Below, piece by piece: positions 1 to 7,857 of a DNA stretch of 41,900 nucleotides. The stretch lies in contig JAFGFQ010000088.1 of assembly GCA_016930995.1 (NCBI GenBank), positions 1-41,900 of the forward strand, in the 5' to 3' direction. A program made the translations under genes and the position numbers. The DNA comes from Thermoplasmatota archaeon. GTDB lineage: Archaea; Thermoplasmatota; E2; DHVEG-1. The notes under the pieces were generated by a model that did not search any database, was not told the origin of the DNA, and worked only from the letters and a program-made list of their open reading frames with translations. Numbering within the stretch: the first letter of the stretch is position 1; every line of letters begins with the position of its first letter.

Positions 1-226
1 CGCTTTTTACGTCCTTACTGCATTCAGGATTATTGTTTTTAAACCAAGGACAATGAAAACATCCATCTCCAATTCTACCAGCAACACTATCTTTATTAGT
101 TCGCCAGATGAACCAACAATCCTTTCCCATATGAAGTTGGAAGGCAAGGCATTTTTCTCGTGTCTTTTCTGGGCAACCCATGAACTCCCAACAATTTTGT
201 GGCGTATTTGTTACAGATTGTGCCAT
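1..226 (-). CDS. Partial cysteine/tryptophan-rich small protein (two-CW-like), 3' end outside window
   Basis: An open minus-strand frame runs from an ATG at 226 to the window edge, about 75 codons, with no stop seen. The product is rich in Cys and Trp. Cys lies at about residues 12, 18, 27, 38, 56, 59 and 68, with two C-W pairs (CWEFMGCPEK near residue 12, CWFIW near 38) and a later CFHCPWF. This pattern resembles the short two-CW / C-rich segments found in many bacterial and archaeal redox or sensor proteins, which probably bind a metal or form disulphides; that is inference. A stop codon lies eight codons upstream of the ATG in frame, and a TATA-like stretch is at 290-300 on the minus strand. 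The rest of the protein is outside the window, so the full domain layout is unknown. Confidence 0.7.
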   Translation of the reverse strand, partial: MAQSVTNTPQNCWEFMGCPEKTREKCLAFQLHMGKDCWFIWRTNKDSVAGRIGDGCFHCPWFKNNNPECSKDVKS

Positions 227-324
227 CTCATCGCAGATATATATGAAGTATTATGTTATAATTGTTACTCTAAATTATTTGAACGACCATACTTTATAAT
301 GAACTGTTGAGAACCGCAAGTGAG

Positions 325-424
325 TTTACACAAAAGACGTCCCACAACGATTTTACACAGAATTCACTCGTTTTCGATTTACCGTTAAAAGAAACTTTAA
401 TAATAATCCATATCGTTTCACACA
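325..424. repeat. Three spaced TTTACACA-like repeats upstream of the membrane wHTH gene
   Basis: TTTACACA occurs at 325-332 and 352-359, and a variant TTTCACACA at 416-424. They flank the TATA-like stretch near 391-402 that precedes the wHTH gene. They could be regulator binding sites, but short AT-rich matches also arise by chance. Confidence 0.3.
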
Positions 425-443
425 ATGCTTTCTAGGGATACTC

Positions 444-1229
444 TTGAACAAAGCTACGATGGGAAATAAATCAATGCACAATCAAGGAATCGTATTTATA
501 ACTCTCTTCAGTCTTTCCTTTCTCTCAATAGCTTTTCCTTGTCAAGCTACCGGCTATTACGCAGACCTTAGCATTACCGTTGATACTTCCGGTTTTATTA
601 CAATTGACGGTCTTTCCAATTACCCAAACATTACAATACGAGACTCCGAGATGTATACCTCCAAACAGCAAGGTTTCTGGCTGCTTAACATTACCAAACA
701 GGACATCTTCTCAGAATACGTCTTTGATCTGATATTACCACAAGGCGCATCAATCAGCTATATAAAATCATCAGGAACTATTCGTATTGAAGAACATTTC
801 GGCAGTCTTATGGTGAAAGGATTCGGAGAAAACAAACCCTTCTCCATCCTTGTCCAATATCAAATCGAAAAACAAACAAATACGATTTTCCAGGAGAATC
901 TCGCCTATCTCTTCTTAGTTCCATCAATCATTGTCGTCAGCCTTTTTCTAATTCACCTTTTTCTAAAAGAGAAAAAAAAAGCAGTATCCTTACCAAAAGC
1001 AGACCCCCTTGAGTCCCTTATAAATCTGAAAGGACTGAATCATCGCCAGAAAGAAATCCTCCAATTCCTTTATAACAAAAACGTTCCGTTGACACAAACC
1101 GAAATCCAAAAGGAATTACAGATACCAAAAGCCTCGATTTCAAGAAATATAAGGGGACTTGAGCGCAAAGGCCTGATAGAGAAAGAACAGATAGGAATGT
1201 CGAATCTTATTCGACTAAAAAATCGTTAG
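444..1229 (+). CDS. Membrane-anchored winged-helix (MarR/ArsR-like) transcription regulator
   Basis: The layout suggests a one-component transmembrane regulator. An N-terminal signal or anchor segment (to about residue 36) leads into an extracytoplasmic domain rich in beta-type sequence (about 37-148). A single membrane segment follows (about 149-171), then a basic stretch. The C-terminal winged helix (about 195-260) contains a recognition-helix-like stretch, QIPKASISRNIRGLERKGLI. Archaea carry many such proteins with an outside sensor domain and an inside wHTH; the ligand is unknown. The frame opens at a TTG at 444; ATGs at 459 and 474 are alternatives, and 474 has a GGGA about 9 bp upstream. 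The next genes encode two exported proteins in the same direction, which may be its targets. I do not recognise the outer domain. Confidence 0.75.
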   Translation: MNKATMGNKSMHNQGIVFITLFSLSFLSIAFPCQATGYYADLSITVDTSGFITIDGLSNYPNITIRDSEMYTSKQQGFWLLNITKQDIFSEYVFDLILPQGASISYIKSSGTIRIEEHFGSLMVKGFGENKPFSILVQYQIEKQTNTIFQENLAYLFLVPSIIVVSLFLIHLFLKEKKKAVSLPKADPLESLINLKGLNHRQKEILQFLYNKNVPLTQTEIQKELQIPKASISRNIRGLERKGLIEKEQIGMSNLIRLKNR

Positions 1230-1240
1230 TATTACTTTGT

Positions 1241-1282
1241 TGTCTCGGTCTGTTCCGCTTTGTTCCGGTGAATTTTAATATG
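1241..1282 (+). promoter_or_regulatory. Three tandem 10-bp repeats abutting a TATA box
   Basis: Units tgtctcggtc (1241), tgttccgctt (1251) and tgttccggtg (1261) repeat with an exact 10-bp period, one helical turn. They end directly at the A/T stretch at 1271-1282 that looks like the TATA box of the gene starting at 1345. An activator or repressor binding on one face of the helix would fit. The adjacent membrane wHTH protein is the obvious candidate, by inference. Confidence 0.45.
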
Positions 1283-1344
1283 CTGTTTCAACCATAGGAT
1301 AACTCATGGCCATGATGACATGGCACGTGAAAGGTGTTAATCCT

Positions 1345-2151
1345 ATGAAAAAAATACAACATCTCATAATCATATTGATGCTGATGGTGTCTATCGCCTC
1401 ATTAGCATACGCAGCTGAAGCAGATGATGACAACCAAGGGAACCCAAATGCCGGAAATGGACATACAAACCATCCTTTGGATAATGAGACTGAACGTGAA
1501 ATTGGGATAATGAACAATTCGTTAGGTGCACGGATACGTTTGCTCCAGTTGGAAAAAGCGATTTTGACAAACCTTCTGAAGGGAACCATGACCGTTCAGG
1601 TGCTCAAAGGGCTGAACATTAGCACTACCCCCCTTGAGCTAGTTCTGGAAAATCTGAGCAACGCCCTTGATGCTGTACGAGTAGCTGATCCTGCTGCGAA
1701 TGACTCGGTAGCTGTGTTTGTCAATTTAAAAAATGAGTCACGGAACCTTACAAAACAATTCAGAGATACACTCCGTGTGCTCCTCGATAATGAAACGATC
1801 GCAATGATAAAAGGCCAACTAAGAAATATAACCAATGACCAACTTCAGAATTGTAGCATGAGACTACGACATTGGATTCGACAGTTCAACATGAACCAAC
1901 TCTACCGGTTATATGGTGTCATTGGTGAAACAAATACCTCTCTTCTCGAACAATACCTCAATGGCAATATCTCCTTAAATCAAACCAAGTTGCAGCTCCA
2001 TAGGATGATTAACCAGTTGACAAAAGAAAAACGACACATGATCTTCTCCGAGGTCAAAGAGGCGAACATCAAAAAGAAGATCCATGCACAAAATGCGATT
2101 GAAGCGATGCAAAACCATGGGAACGGGAATGGTCACGGGAGACACCACTAG
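1345..2151 (+). CDS. Secreted helical protein with His-rich tail, unknown function
   Basis: I do not recognise a family. The product of 268 residues starts with a clear signal peptide (MKKIQHLIIILMLMVSIAS, probable cleavage after AYA). It continues as a mostly helical, amphipathic body with many Asn-X-Ser/Thr sequons, and ends in a Gly/Asn/His tail (GNGNGHGRHH) that could bind a metal. The frame is open from 1306, but the ATG at 1345 is preferred because it begins the signal peptide and has GGTG at 1333-1336. It follows the membrane wHTH gene by about 115 bp and has its own promoter region with three 10-bp repeats. A small exported protein follows after 26 bp, so the two are probably co-transcribed. 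Confidence 0.7.
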   Translation: MKKIQHLIIILMLMVSIASLAYAAEADDDNQGNPNAGNGHTNHPLDNETEREIGIMNNSLGARIRLLQLEKAILTNLLKGTMTVQVLKGLNISTTPLELVLENLSNALDAVRVADPAANDSVAVFVNLKNESRNLTKQFRDTLRVLLDNETIAMIKGQLRNITNDQLQNCSMRLRHWIRQFNMNQLYRLYGVIGETNTSLLEQYLNGNISLNQTKLQLHRMINQLTKEKRHMIFSEVKEANIKKKIHAQNAIEAMQNHGNGNGHGRHH

Positions 2152-2177
2152 GAGAATAAACGGCAGTGTGATTCCAC

Positions 2178-2384
2178 ATGAATAAAAAAATTCTCTCTCT
2201 CCTTTTCATCTTAATCCTTCTGGTGTCTGTGACTGTTTCCTATGCGTTTTTCAACCAACCAGCTAGTACGAATGGGTACCAAACCACTACGGATGGTGAT
2301 GTCGATGAGGACATTCTAAACTCCGAAATCGATTCGGCATTGCTTGATGAGGACGAAGACATAGAAATCGGGGATATGATTTAG
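2178..2384 (+). CDS. Small acidic exported protein, 68 aa, unknown function
   Basis: The N-terminus is a hydrophobic signal or anchor (MNKKILSLLFILILLVSVTV). The mature part is short and very acidic (LLDEDEDIEIGDMI at the end), suggesting cation binding or pairing with a basic partner. GTGAT at about 2167-2171 is a plausible ribosome-binding site. It lies 26 bp after the His-tailed secreted protein and before a T-run terminator, so the two likely form one transcript. No known family is recognised. The signal sequence, spacing and ribosome-binding site argue that it is real despite its size. Confidence 0.6.
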   Translation: MNKKILSLLFILILLVSVTVSYAFFNQPASTNGYQTTTDGDVDEDILNSEIDSALLDEDEDIEIGDMI

Positions 2385-2402
2385 TTTTCCTGGTTACCAT
2401 CC

Positions 2403-2412
2403 TTTTTTTTTT
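2403..2412 (+). terminator. T-run terminator after the exported-protein pair
   Basis: Ten consecutive T on the plus strand follow the stop of the 68-aa gene by about 20 bp, which is typical of archaeal intrinsic termination. Confidence 0.5.
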
Positions 2413-2480
2413 ATAAAAAAAATTAGAAAACAGAGTATTGTAAATAGTCCCTCGAAGGGATTAATCAAGCATTCACAGCA

Positions 2481-2492
2481 ATATTTTTTTAT
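2481..2492 (+). promoter_or_regulatory. TATA-like element for the methyltransferase gene, possibly leaderless
   Basis: ATATTTTTTTAT lies 25-36 bp before the ATG at 2517 and no Shine-Dalgarno sequence is visible in between. Transcription starting about 25 bp downstream would begin at or next to the start codon. Confidence 0.4.
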
Positions 2493-2516
2493 GAACAACC
2501 TTGTTACCCATCGCTT

Positions 2517-3260
2517 ATGAATAAAGGAAAACACGTGAGATTCTCCAATGCCTATGAAGATTCAAAACGTGCAGCGGCGTACTCAACACTCAAGTTCGAT
2601 AAAACCTACTATCTTGCATTCCGAGATCTCCCACAAATCATCCAAGAGTATGTCTCTGGAAAAAAAGCTCTTGATTTTGGATGCGGAACCGGTAGATCGA
2701 CCAGATTTCTTAGCTCACTTGGTTTTACAACTACCGGGATTGACATCTCAAAGGAAATGATACAAATCGCACAACAACTCGATCCCACAGGTACTTATAT
2801 TCTTATCAATGACAAGGATATGAGCTGCCTATCAGAATCATCATATGATCTCATTCTTTCTGCATTCACGTTTGATAACATCCCGACTGCGAAGAGAAAA
2901 ATCAGACTCTTTAAAAATTTAGGCAAGCTCTTAACACATAATGGAGCGATCATCAACCTCGTCTCATCACCAGAAATCTACACCCATGAATGGGCCTCAT
3001 TTACCACAAAGGATTTTCCAGAAAACAAAAAAGCAAAAACCGGTGATATCGTTCGCATCATCACAACAGACATTTCAGACAGCCGACCCTGTTATGATAT
3101 TTTTTGGTCAGAAGCGGATTATAAAAAAATCTACAAACAAACAAATTTATGCATCATCACCTCTTACAAGCCACTAGCGACAGGAGCAGAACCCTATCAA
3201 TGGATCACTGAGACGAAAATTGCCCCCTGGACGATTTACGTCCTGAAAAAGAAGGCATGA
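2517..3260 (+). CDS. Class I SAM-dependent methyltransferase
   Basis: The 247-residue protein has the Rossmann-type SAM-binding motif I (ALDFGCGTGRSTRFLSSLGF, about residues 51-70), followed by the acidic residue at the end of strand 2 (GIDISKEMI) that binds the ribose. Motif IV-like YDLILSAFTFDN comes near residue 120. The length and single domain fit small-molecule methyltransferases of the Methyltransf_11/25 type. The substrate cannot be told from the sequence. It stands alone between a terminator and a convergent gene. Confidence 0.8.
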   Translation: MNKGKHVRFSNAYEDSKRAAAYSTLKFDKTYYLAFRDLPQIIQEYVSGKKALDFGCGTGRSTRFLSSLGFTTTGIDISKEMIQIAQQLDPTGTYILINDKDMSCLSESSYDLILSAFTFDNIPTAKRKIRLFKNLGKLLTHNGAIINLVSSPEIYTHEWASFTTKDFPENKKAKTGDIVRIITTDISDSRPCYDIFWSEADYKKIYKQTNLCIITSYKPLATGAEPYQWITETKIAPWTIYVLKKKA

Positions 3261-3283
3261 TACCTTTTTCTACAAAAAGAAAC

Positions 3284-4081
3284 CTATGCTAACCCATACC
3301 TGGTTTCCATCAGCTCTGTCAACCGTGCGATAAAACGAGCCAACGGACCGCCGTCAATGATACTATGATCCGCGGTGATGGTTATATGGAGGTACTCACG
3401 GATAAGGATTTTCTCGTCAACCACCCCTGGCTTCTTCGTAATCCCCCCAACAGCAACAAGTGTGGCAATCGGGCCACCCATCCCGATCACCCAGCCGGGG
3501 AACCGGCCTTTCATCCCTATTGAGGTGACCCCAACCGTCCCTAAATGCTTCTTTTTTAACAATCCTTGTCGTCTCAACAGATGAAGACCGATTTTTTTTA
3601 ACCAGAGGGGCGCACGAATCACGAAGCGTTCCAGACGTGACAGATTCTCTCCAAGGACCTCTGTTGATGCATCGATTGCCTGTTGTTGCACCAGCCGTAT
3701 CTCCTTGGTGAGATCCTCAACGGATTTTTTATCTGCTTTTCGAATGATGTACGCAAGTGGTCGTTGCTCCCCCTCAACGGTCCGTTCCACCGGAATAGGG
3801 ATATCAACGTCCTCAAAAAACACGATTTTCTTCCGACCCAAACGATATGCATTCATCTGTCGGTGCTCATGAGCAGCCTGAGCGACACATTTAATGATCC
3901 AACTCGTGAAGGAGACGTCCTGCTTTTCCTTTAAGGCTTTGATGGTTTCACGGGCGTCGGTGACGTCAATTTCAAGAAGCGAATAGATGTTCAACCGACG
4001 TTTCCCTTCCTGGGAGATTAAGGTGATATCCTGACGGGCCTTCGAAAACGCTGTGACCTCGTATTTACCTAACTTATCCAT
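3284..4081 (-). CDS. Stand-alone 2-oxoacid dehydrogenase E2-type acyltransferase domain
   Basis: The 265 residues match only the catalytic (chloramphenicol-acetyltransferase-fold) domain of 2-oxoacid dehydrogenase E2 enzymes. The C-terminal signature appears as ADHSIIDGGPLARF, with the catalytic His and the D-G pair of the HxxxDG motif conserved. The lipoyl and E1/E3-binding domains of a true E2 are missing and no E1 or E3 genes are nearby, so it is unlikely to serve a pyruvate dehydrogenase complex. Related lone domains in archaea and actinobacteria have no settled role; an acyl-CoA-dependent transferase is the reasonable guess. GGTGG lies just upstream of the ATG at 4081. It is divergent from the Sfm1-like gene. 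Confidence 0.8.
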   Translation of the reverse strand: MDKLGKYEVTAFSKARQDITLISQEGKRRLNIYSLLEIDVTDARETIKALKEKQDVSFTSWIIKCVAQAAHEHRQMNAYRLGRKKIVFFEDVDIPIPVERTVEGEQRPLAYIIRKADKKSVEDLTKEIRLVQQQAIDASTEVLGENLSRLERFVIRAPLWLKKIGLHLLRRQGLLKKKHLGTVGVTSIGMKGRFPGWVIGMGGPIATLVAVGGITKKPGVVDEKILIREYLHITITADHSIIDGGPLARFIARLTELMETRYGLA

Positions 4082-4172
4082 AGAACCACCATAGGGATGT
4101 TCATCAGATTCATAAGACTTTCTCGCAGGAACTATTATTAGCCTCTTACTCTTTCTTTATACCCCTCGTAAT

Positions 4173-4739
4173 ATGAAAAAACCACTCCTTATCATCGAAC
4201 ATTGTGAACCACGCCTCTCAAAATGGCTTCTCCTTGAATACAAGCACGCTGCAAAACTCTGGGACGGCAAAATCGTTTTCACCAGAGTAACTGATAAAAG
4301 AACCACAACGACCTTACACCCTTTTGGTTCTGTGAAAAAAGAAAAGGCTAAAGACCTCTACTCAGACAAAAGATGCATTGTCCTAGATCCCCAATCTCGC
4401 AAACCTCTGACCACGAACGATTGTGCTAATGCAGATGTCCTGATTGTCGGGGGGCTTCTTGGTTATGAACAACCACGAGGCAGGACAAAAACCCTTATCA
4501 GTGAGACATCAGGTTTTCCAGTGCGGCATCTTGGGAAACTCCAGCTGTCTATCGATGGTGCTGTCTTTGTCATCAAGGCAATCTGTTTGGGCCTCTCTCT
4601 TTACGACATTGAAATAGCTTCAGAAGTGGAGATCATACACGACTCGGTTCATTCAACCATCCTGCCGTTCGGATATCCAGTTATCGAGGATACACCTGTT
4701 ATCACCCCTGGTCTGATAAAGTATTTAACAAGAAGATAA
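4173..4739 (+). CDS. Sfm1-like SPOUT methyltransferase (DUF431)
   Basis: The 188-residue protein matches the archaeal/eukaryotic DUF431 family that includes yeast Sfm1, which methylates an arginine of ribosomal protein Rps3. The family's features are visible in order: IIEHCEPRLSKWLLLEYKH at the N-terminus, an LDP segment near residue 72, the cofactor-loop signature VGGLLGYEQPRGRT (about 91-104), then GFPVRHLGKLQLSIDGAVF. These form the SPOUT knot that binds SAM. In archaea the target, a ribosomal protein or RNA, is not established. A T-run follows the gene. The family call is confident; the substrate is not. Confidence 0.85.
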   Translation: MKKPLLIIEHCEPRLSKWLLLEYKHAAKLWDGKIVFTRVTDKRTTTTLHPFGSVKKEKAKDLYSDKRCIVLDPQSRKPLTTNDCANADVLIVGGLLGYEQPRGRTKTLISETSGFPVRHLGKLQLSIDGAVFVIKAICLGLSLYDIEIASEVEIIHDSVHSTILPFGYPVIEDTPVITPGLIKYLTRR

Positions 4740-4745
4740 ACCGCG

Positions 4746-4758
4746 TTTTTTTCTTTTT
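4746..4758 (+). terminator. T-rich terminator after the Sfm1-like gene
   Basis: Seven T, one C and five T on the plus strand lie a few bases after the stop codon at 4739, ahead of the ABC operon promoter. Confidence 0.4.
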
Positions 4759-4787
4759 CCTGTGCTCACTCCTTGTTAACTACTATA

Positions 4788-4800
4788 ATATTTAAATAAT
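4788..4800 (+). promoter_or_regulatory. TATA box of the amino-acid ABC transporter operon
   Basis: ATATTTAAATAAT lies about 43-55 bp before the ATG at 4843. A strong Shine-Dalgarno stretch (GGGAGAGGT) sits between them. It is the only promoter-like site seen for the four overlapping or abutting genes that follow. Confidence 0.55.
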
Positions 4801-4842
4801 GCTCGGCTATTATCCTTGTGAATCTAAAGGGAGAGGTATAGT

Positions 4843-5622
4843 ATGGAAAATAAAAAGAAATTATCCTCAATAGCCCTGATACTTGCAATGGTGATTGGTG
4901 CTGTTGCCTTATCAGGTTGCACGCAAGAATCAGAAAACAAAATCATCATAGGAACATCAGCGGATTTTCCGCCATTTGAATATAAAGCTGCCAATCAAAC
5001 CATCATTGGTTTTGATATTGATTTAATCAAGAAGATTTTAACAGACCAAGGATACACCGTAGAAGTACAGGACATCGGATTTGACTCCTTGATACCATCA
5101 TTACAAACAGGGAAAATCGATGTCATCGCTGCAGCGATGACTATTACTGAGCAACGACAACAACAAGTCGACTTTAGTAATGCTTACTATGACGCGAACC
5201 AGGCTGTTTTGGTAAAGATAGGCGAAATGATAAACATCACCACAATCGAGGATCTGAAGAATTATACGGTTGGCGCCCAAACCGGAACAACAGGGTGGGC
5301 TTGGGTGAACGATACTCTGGTTGCAACTGGAAAATTACCCGGAGATAACTTCAGAAGCTATGATCTTTACACTGATGCGGTCGCGGATTTAATCATCGGA
5401 CCGTCCCGAGTCGGGGCTATCGTTATCGATTCACCGGTTGCACAGGCATTTGCAGATATGGGCGATGTAAAAATCGTGCTGAACATCACGACGAATGAAT
5501 CCTATGGATTTGCGGTGGAAAAAGGAAACAGCGAGCTGTTAACAAAGATTAATACCGGGTTAGCAGCGGTAATGGCGACAACCTACTGGGAAGACCTCGT
5601 CGAGAAATACTTTGCGACATAA
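4843..5622 (+). CDS. Polar amino-acid ABC transporter, substrate-binding lipoprotein
   Basis: This is a family-3 extracellular solute-binding protein. A lipoprotein signal ends in the lipobox LSGC (Cys26), so the protein is probably anchored outside the membrane. The mature part begins with the usual strand and phosphate-like loop (IIIGTSADFPPFEY), then GFDIDLIKKIL and the hinge pattern ITEQRQQQVDFSNAYY. The 259-residue length is normal for the family. Substrates in the family are amino acids such as glutamine, histidine or arginine; the exact one cannot be read. Its TAATG junction overlaps the next permease gene by one base. Confidence 0.92.
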   Translation: MENKKKLSSIALILAMVIGAVALSGCTQESENKIIIGTSADFPPFEYKAANQTIIGFDIDLIKKILTDQGYTVEVQDIGFDSLIPSLQTGKIDVIAAAMTITEQRQQQVDFSNAYYDANQAVLVKIGEMINITTIEDLKNYTVGAQTGTTGWAWVNDTLVATGKLPGDNFRSYDLYTDAVADLIIGPSRVGAIVIDSPVAQAFADMGDVKIVLNITTNESYGFAVEKGNSELLTKINTGLAAVMATTYWEDLVEKYFAT

Positions 5623-6317
5623 TGAGGACCTGGAGTGATTCATTGGCAGTAGATACGCTAATTGAATCACTCCCTTCACTCTTCGACGGTCTCCTTGTTA
5701 CTCTTCTTCTAACAGCATTTGGGATTATTGTTGGGACGATCTTTGGAATACTACTCGCAACCGGTCGTTCTTATGCGGCCCGACCGATTTCCTATCTCAT
5801 ACTAATTTATGAGAAAGTCCTGCGAGGAATACCTCTTCTCGTGTTGTTTTTTCTTATTTATTTTGGACTTCCGCAGGTTGGTATTAATCTTAATGCCTTT
5901 ACTGCTGCGGTCATCGGCCTTGGTCTTCGCAGTGCAGCGTATCAAGCACAAATCTATAGAGGAGCGATTAACTCTATCCCTGAAGGCCAAATCCATGCAG
6001 CATTCTCCTTGGGGATGACGAAATTAAAAGCGATTCGTCACGTGATCATGCCCCAGATGCTTCGACTTTCAATCCCCGGATGGTCAAACGAATTTACCAT
6101 CCTTCTTAAGGATACCTCCCTTGCGTTTGGCATCGGCGTGATTGAACTGATGCGACAAGGTCGATACATACAAGTAAGGGATCCAAGTCTTGTCCTTATT
6201 GTCTATCTCCTCATCGCGCTTATTTACTTCGTCTTGGTTTTTTCTGCGAATAAAACCCTTCATTATGTTGAAAAAAAATATCAGATGGTGGGGTATCAAG
6301 CGGAGGCCCACCGATGA
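5622..6317 (+). CDS. Polar amino-acid ABC transporter permease 1
   Basis: This is a HisM/GlnP-type inner-membrane permease of 231 residues with about five membrane segments. The cytoplasmic EAA loop appears as EGQIHAAFSLGMTKLKAIRHVIMPQ (quoted over two motifs: HAAFSLGMTK and HVIMPQ), which contacts the ATPase. The N-terminal LLVTLLLTAFGIIVG and GIPLLVLFFLIYFGLP segments are typical. It overlaps the binding-protein gene at TAATG and precedes the ATPase gene. A second, different permease follows the ATPase, so the transporter is likely a heterodimer of permeases. Confidence 0.92.
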   Translation: MRTWSDSLAVDTLIESLPSLFDGLLVTLLLTAFGIIVGTIFGILLATGRSYAARPISYLILIYEKVLRGIPLLVLFFLIYFGLPQVGINLNAFTAAVIGLGLRSAAYQAQIYRGAINSIPEGQIHAAFSLGMTKLKAIRHVIMPQMLRLSIPGWSNEFTILLKDTSLAFGIGVIELMRQGRYIQVRDPSLVLIVYLLIALIYFVLVFSANKTLHYVEKKYQMVGYQAEAHR

Positions 6318-6336
6318 ATGACCGGAGGCGCATTCT

Positions 6337-7092
6337 ATGGCAATGCTCGAGGTAAAGGATATTTACAAATCATATGGGGATGTGCAAATCCTTAAGGGTG
6401 TCTCATTTACGATGGAGAAAGAAGAAACAAAGGTGATCATCGGACCAAGTGGGACAGGAAAAAGCACACTTCTTCGTTGCATCAACCAGCTCAGCCCCCC
6501 TGACAAAGGGCAGGTCTGGCTCAATGGAGAAGAAATAACAAATCCGAAAACAAACATCAATAAAATGAGAGAGAAAATAGGATTTGTCTTTCAGGATTTT
6601 AATCTGTTTAACCATCTGACCGCCCTTCGGAATGTCAGCGTTGGCCTTGAGAAAGTAAAGAAAATAGAAAAAGAAGCAGCCAAGAAACGAGCATTACAAG
6701 AACTTAGCCGTGTCGGTTTAGAGGCACAAGCGGTTCAATACCCTGCACAGTTGTCCGGTGGGCAGAAACAGCGGGTAGGGATCGCTCGTGCCCTGGCGAT
6801 GGACCCAGACATCATTTTATTTGATGAACCAACCTCAGCCCTGGACCCGGAACTCATCGGAGATGTCCTTGATGTCATGAAATCACTCTGTGGGCAGGTA
6901 GCAATGTTGGTCGTAACTCATGAGATGGGTTTTGCACGCAATGTCGCTGATGAGATCATCTTCATGGAGGGTGGGGTGATTGTTGAGCAAGGTGCTCCCA
7001 AAGAGATGTTTACCCATGCAAAAATAGCACGTACCCGGGAATTCCTCGGGCGAATCGGGGCATTGTATGGCGATGAGGAGACAGGTGGCTAA
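6337..7092 (+). CDS. Polar amino-acid ABC transporter ATPase (GlnQ-like)
   Basis: The 251-residue ATPase has all ABC motifs: Walker A GPSGTGKST (about 37-45), Q-loop in FVFQDFN, signature LSGGQKQRVGIARAL, Walker B IILFDEPTSALDP and the switch His in VVTHEMGFA. FDEPTSALDPELIGDVL is the usual form in polar amino-acid importers. A GGAGG sequence lies just before the ATG at 6337. It sits between two permease genes and ends directly at the start codon of the second, so the four genes are read together. Confidence 0.95.
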   Translation: MAMLEVKDIYKSYGDVQILKGVSFTMEKEETKVIIGPSGTGKSTLLRCINQLSPPDKGQVWLNGEEITNPKTNINKMREKIGFVFQDFNLFNHLTALRNVSVGLEKVKKIEKEAAKKRALQELSRVGLEAQAVQYPAQLSGGQKQRVGIARALAMDPDIILFDEPTSALDPELIGDVLDVMKSLCGQVAMLVVTHEMGFARNVADEIIFMEGGVIVEQGAPKEMFTHAKIARTREFLGRIGALYGDEETGG

Positions 7093-7788
7093 ATGGCAAC
7101 CGATTTTAGCCAATTCTTCCTTAGTTCCTTGCCTAACCTCTTGAGCGGTCTGGGGTATACCCTTCTTCTTACATTCATCTCTATCACCGTAGGTTTTTTC
7201 TTTGGTATCTCTCTAGCACTTGGCCGGGTCTATGGCGGTAGAATCATCAACGGATTCAGTGTCGGGTACATCGAACTTATCCGTGGCACCCCGCTTCTTG
7301 TTCAGCTCTTCATCATTTATTTCGGACTTCCTCAAGCCGGTATCATCTTCTCGCCTCTTGAAGCAGCCTTACTTGGCTTATCTCTTAACAGCGCTGCGTA
7401 CCAAGCTGAATACCTACGAGGTTCCATTCAATCGGTCGAATCCGGTCAGATGAGCGCTGCGCGGTCCCTTGGGATGAACAAGGTACAATCAATCAGGCAC
7501 GTCATGCTCCCACAGGCATTACGTATCTCGATACCTGCTTGGTCAAACGAGTTTATTTATCTGCTGCAATACTCATCGATTGCCTATATTATCGGAGTTG
7601 CTGAGCTAACCGCAGAAGGTAAATTCATCTCTGCGCATACCTTCCGATATCTCGAGGTGTTTGCGATGATTGCGGTCATCTACCTTGTCTTAACAATTGT
7701 TTCTACCGAAATAATCGACCGTCTCGCAAAACGTGTGAGCATCCCTGGAATTGGCGCAGCAAAACAAGTGAGTCTTCGGCAGTTATAA
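7093..7788 (+). CDS. Polar amino-acid ABC transporter permease 2
   Basis: This is the second HisM/GlnP-type permease, also 231 residues. It has the same plan as the first: LLSGLGYTLLLTFISITVG, a GTPLLVQLFIIYFGLPQAG segment and the EAA loop SAARSLGMNKVQSIRHVMLPQ (the key part is SLGMNK with the following HVMLPQ). Its ATG follows the ATPase stop with no gap, and AGGTGG is just upstream. It differs clearly from permease 1, which supports a heteromeric channel. A convergent T-rich inverted repeat follows the gene. Confidence 0.92.
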   Translation: MATDFSQFFLSSLPNLLSGLGYTLLLTFISITVGFFFGISLALGRVYGGRIINGFSVGYIELIRGTPLLVQLFIIYFGLPQAGIIFSPLEAALLGLSLNSAAYQAEYLRGSIQSVESGQMSAARSLGMNKVQSIRHVMLPQALRISIPAWSNEFIYLLQYSSIAYIIGVAELTAEGKFISAHTFRYLEVFAMIAVIYLVLTIVSTEIIDRLAKRVSIPGIGAAKQVSLRQL

Positions 7789-7798
7789 CTTTTTTTAA

Positions 7799-7814
7799 AA
7801 AAACCTTGGTTTTT
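7799..7814. terminator. Bidirectional terminator-like inverted repeat
   Basis: AAAAACC-TT-GGTTTTT lies between the convergent permease and UPF0104 genes. The A-run and T-run sides could end transcription in both directions. Confidence 0.4.
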
Positions 7815-7857
7815 ACATGGAAAAACAGATAGTATGACGTATGGAGATTTTTCTTTG

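Noticed and set aside
53..310. Plus-strand frame of 85 codons near the left edge
   Set aside because: It lies across the Cys/Trp-rich minus-strand gene, has no ribosome-binding site and no family-like composition.
2448..2460. Short hairpin TCCCT-CGA-AGGGA before the methyltransferase gene
   Set aside because: The stem is only five pairs and upstream of the presumed TATA box, so neither terminator nor riboswitch can be supported.
3284..4081. Full dihydrolipoyl acyltransferase of a 2-oxoacid dehydrogenase complex
   Set aside because: No lipoyl or subunit-binding domain precedes the catalytic domain and no E1 or E3 gene is nearby.
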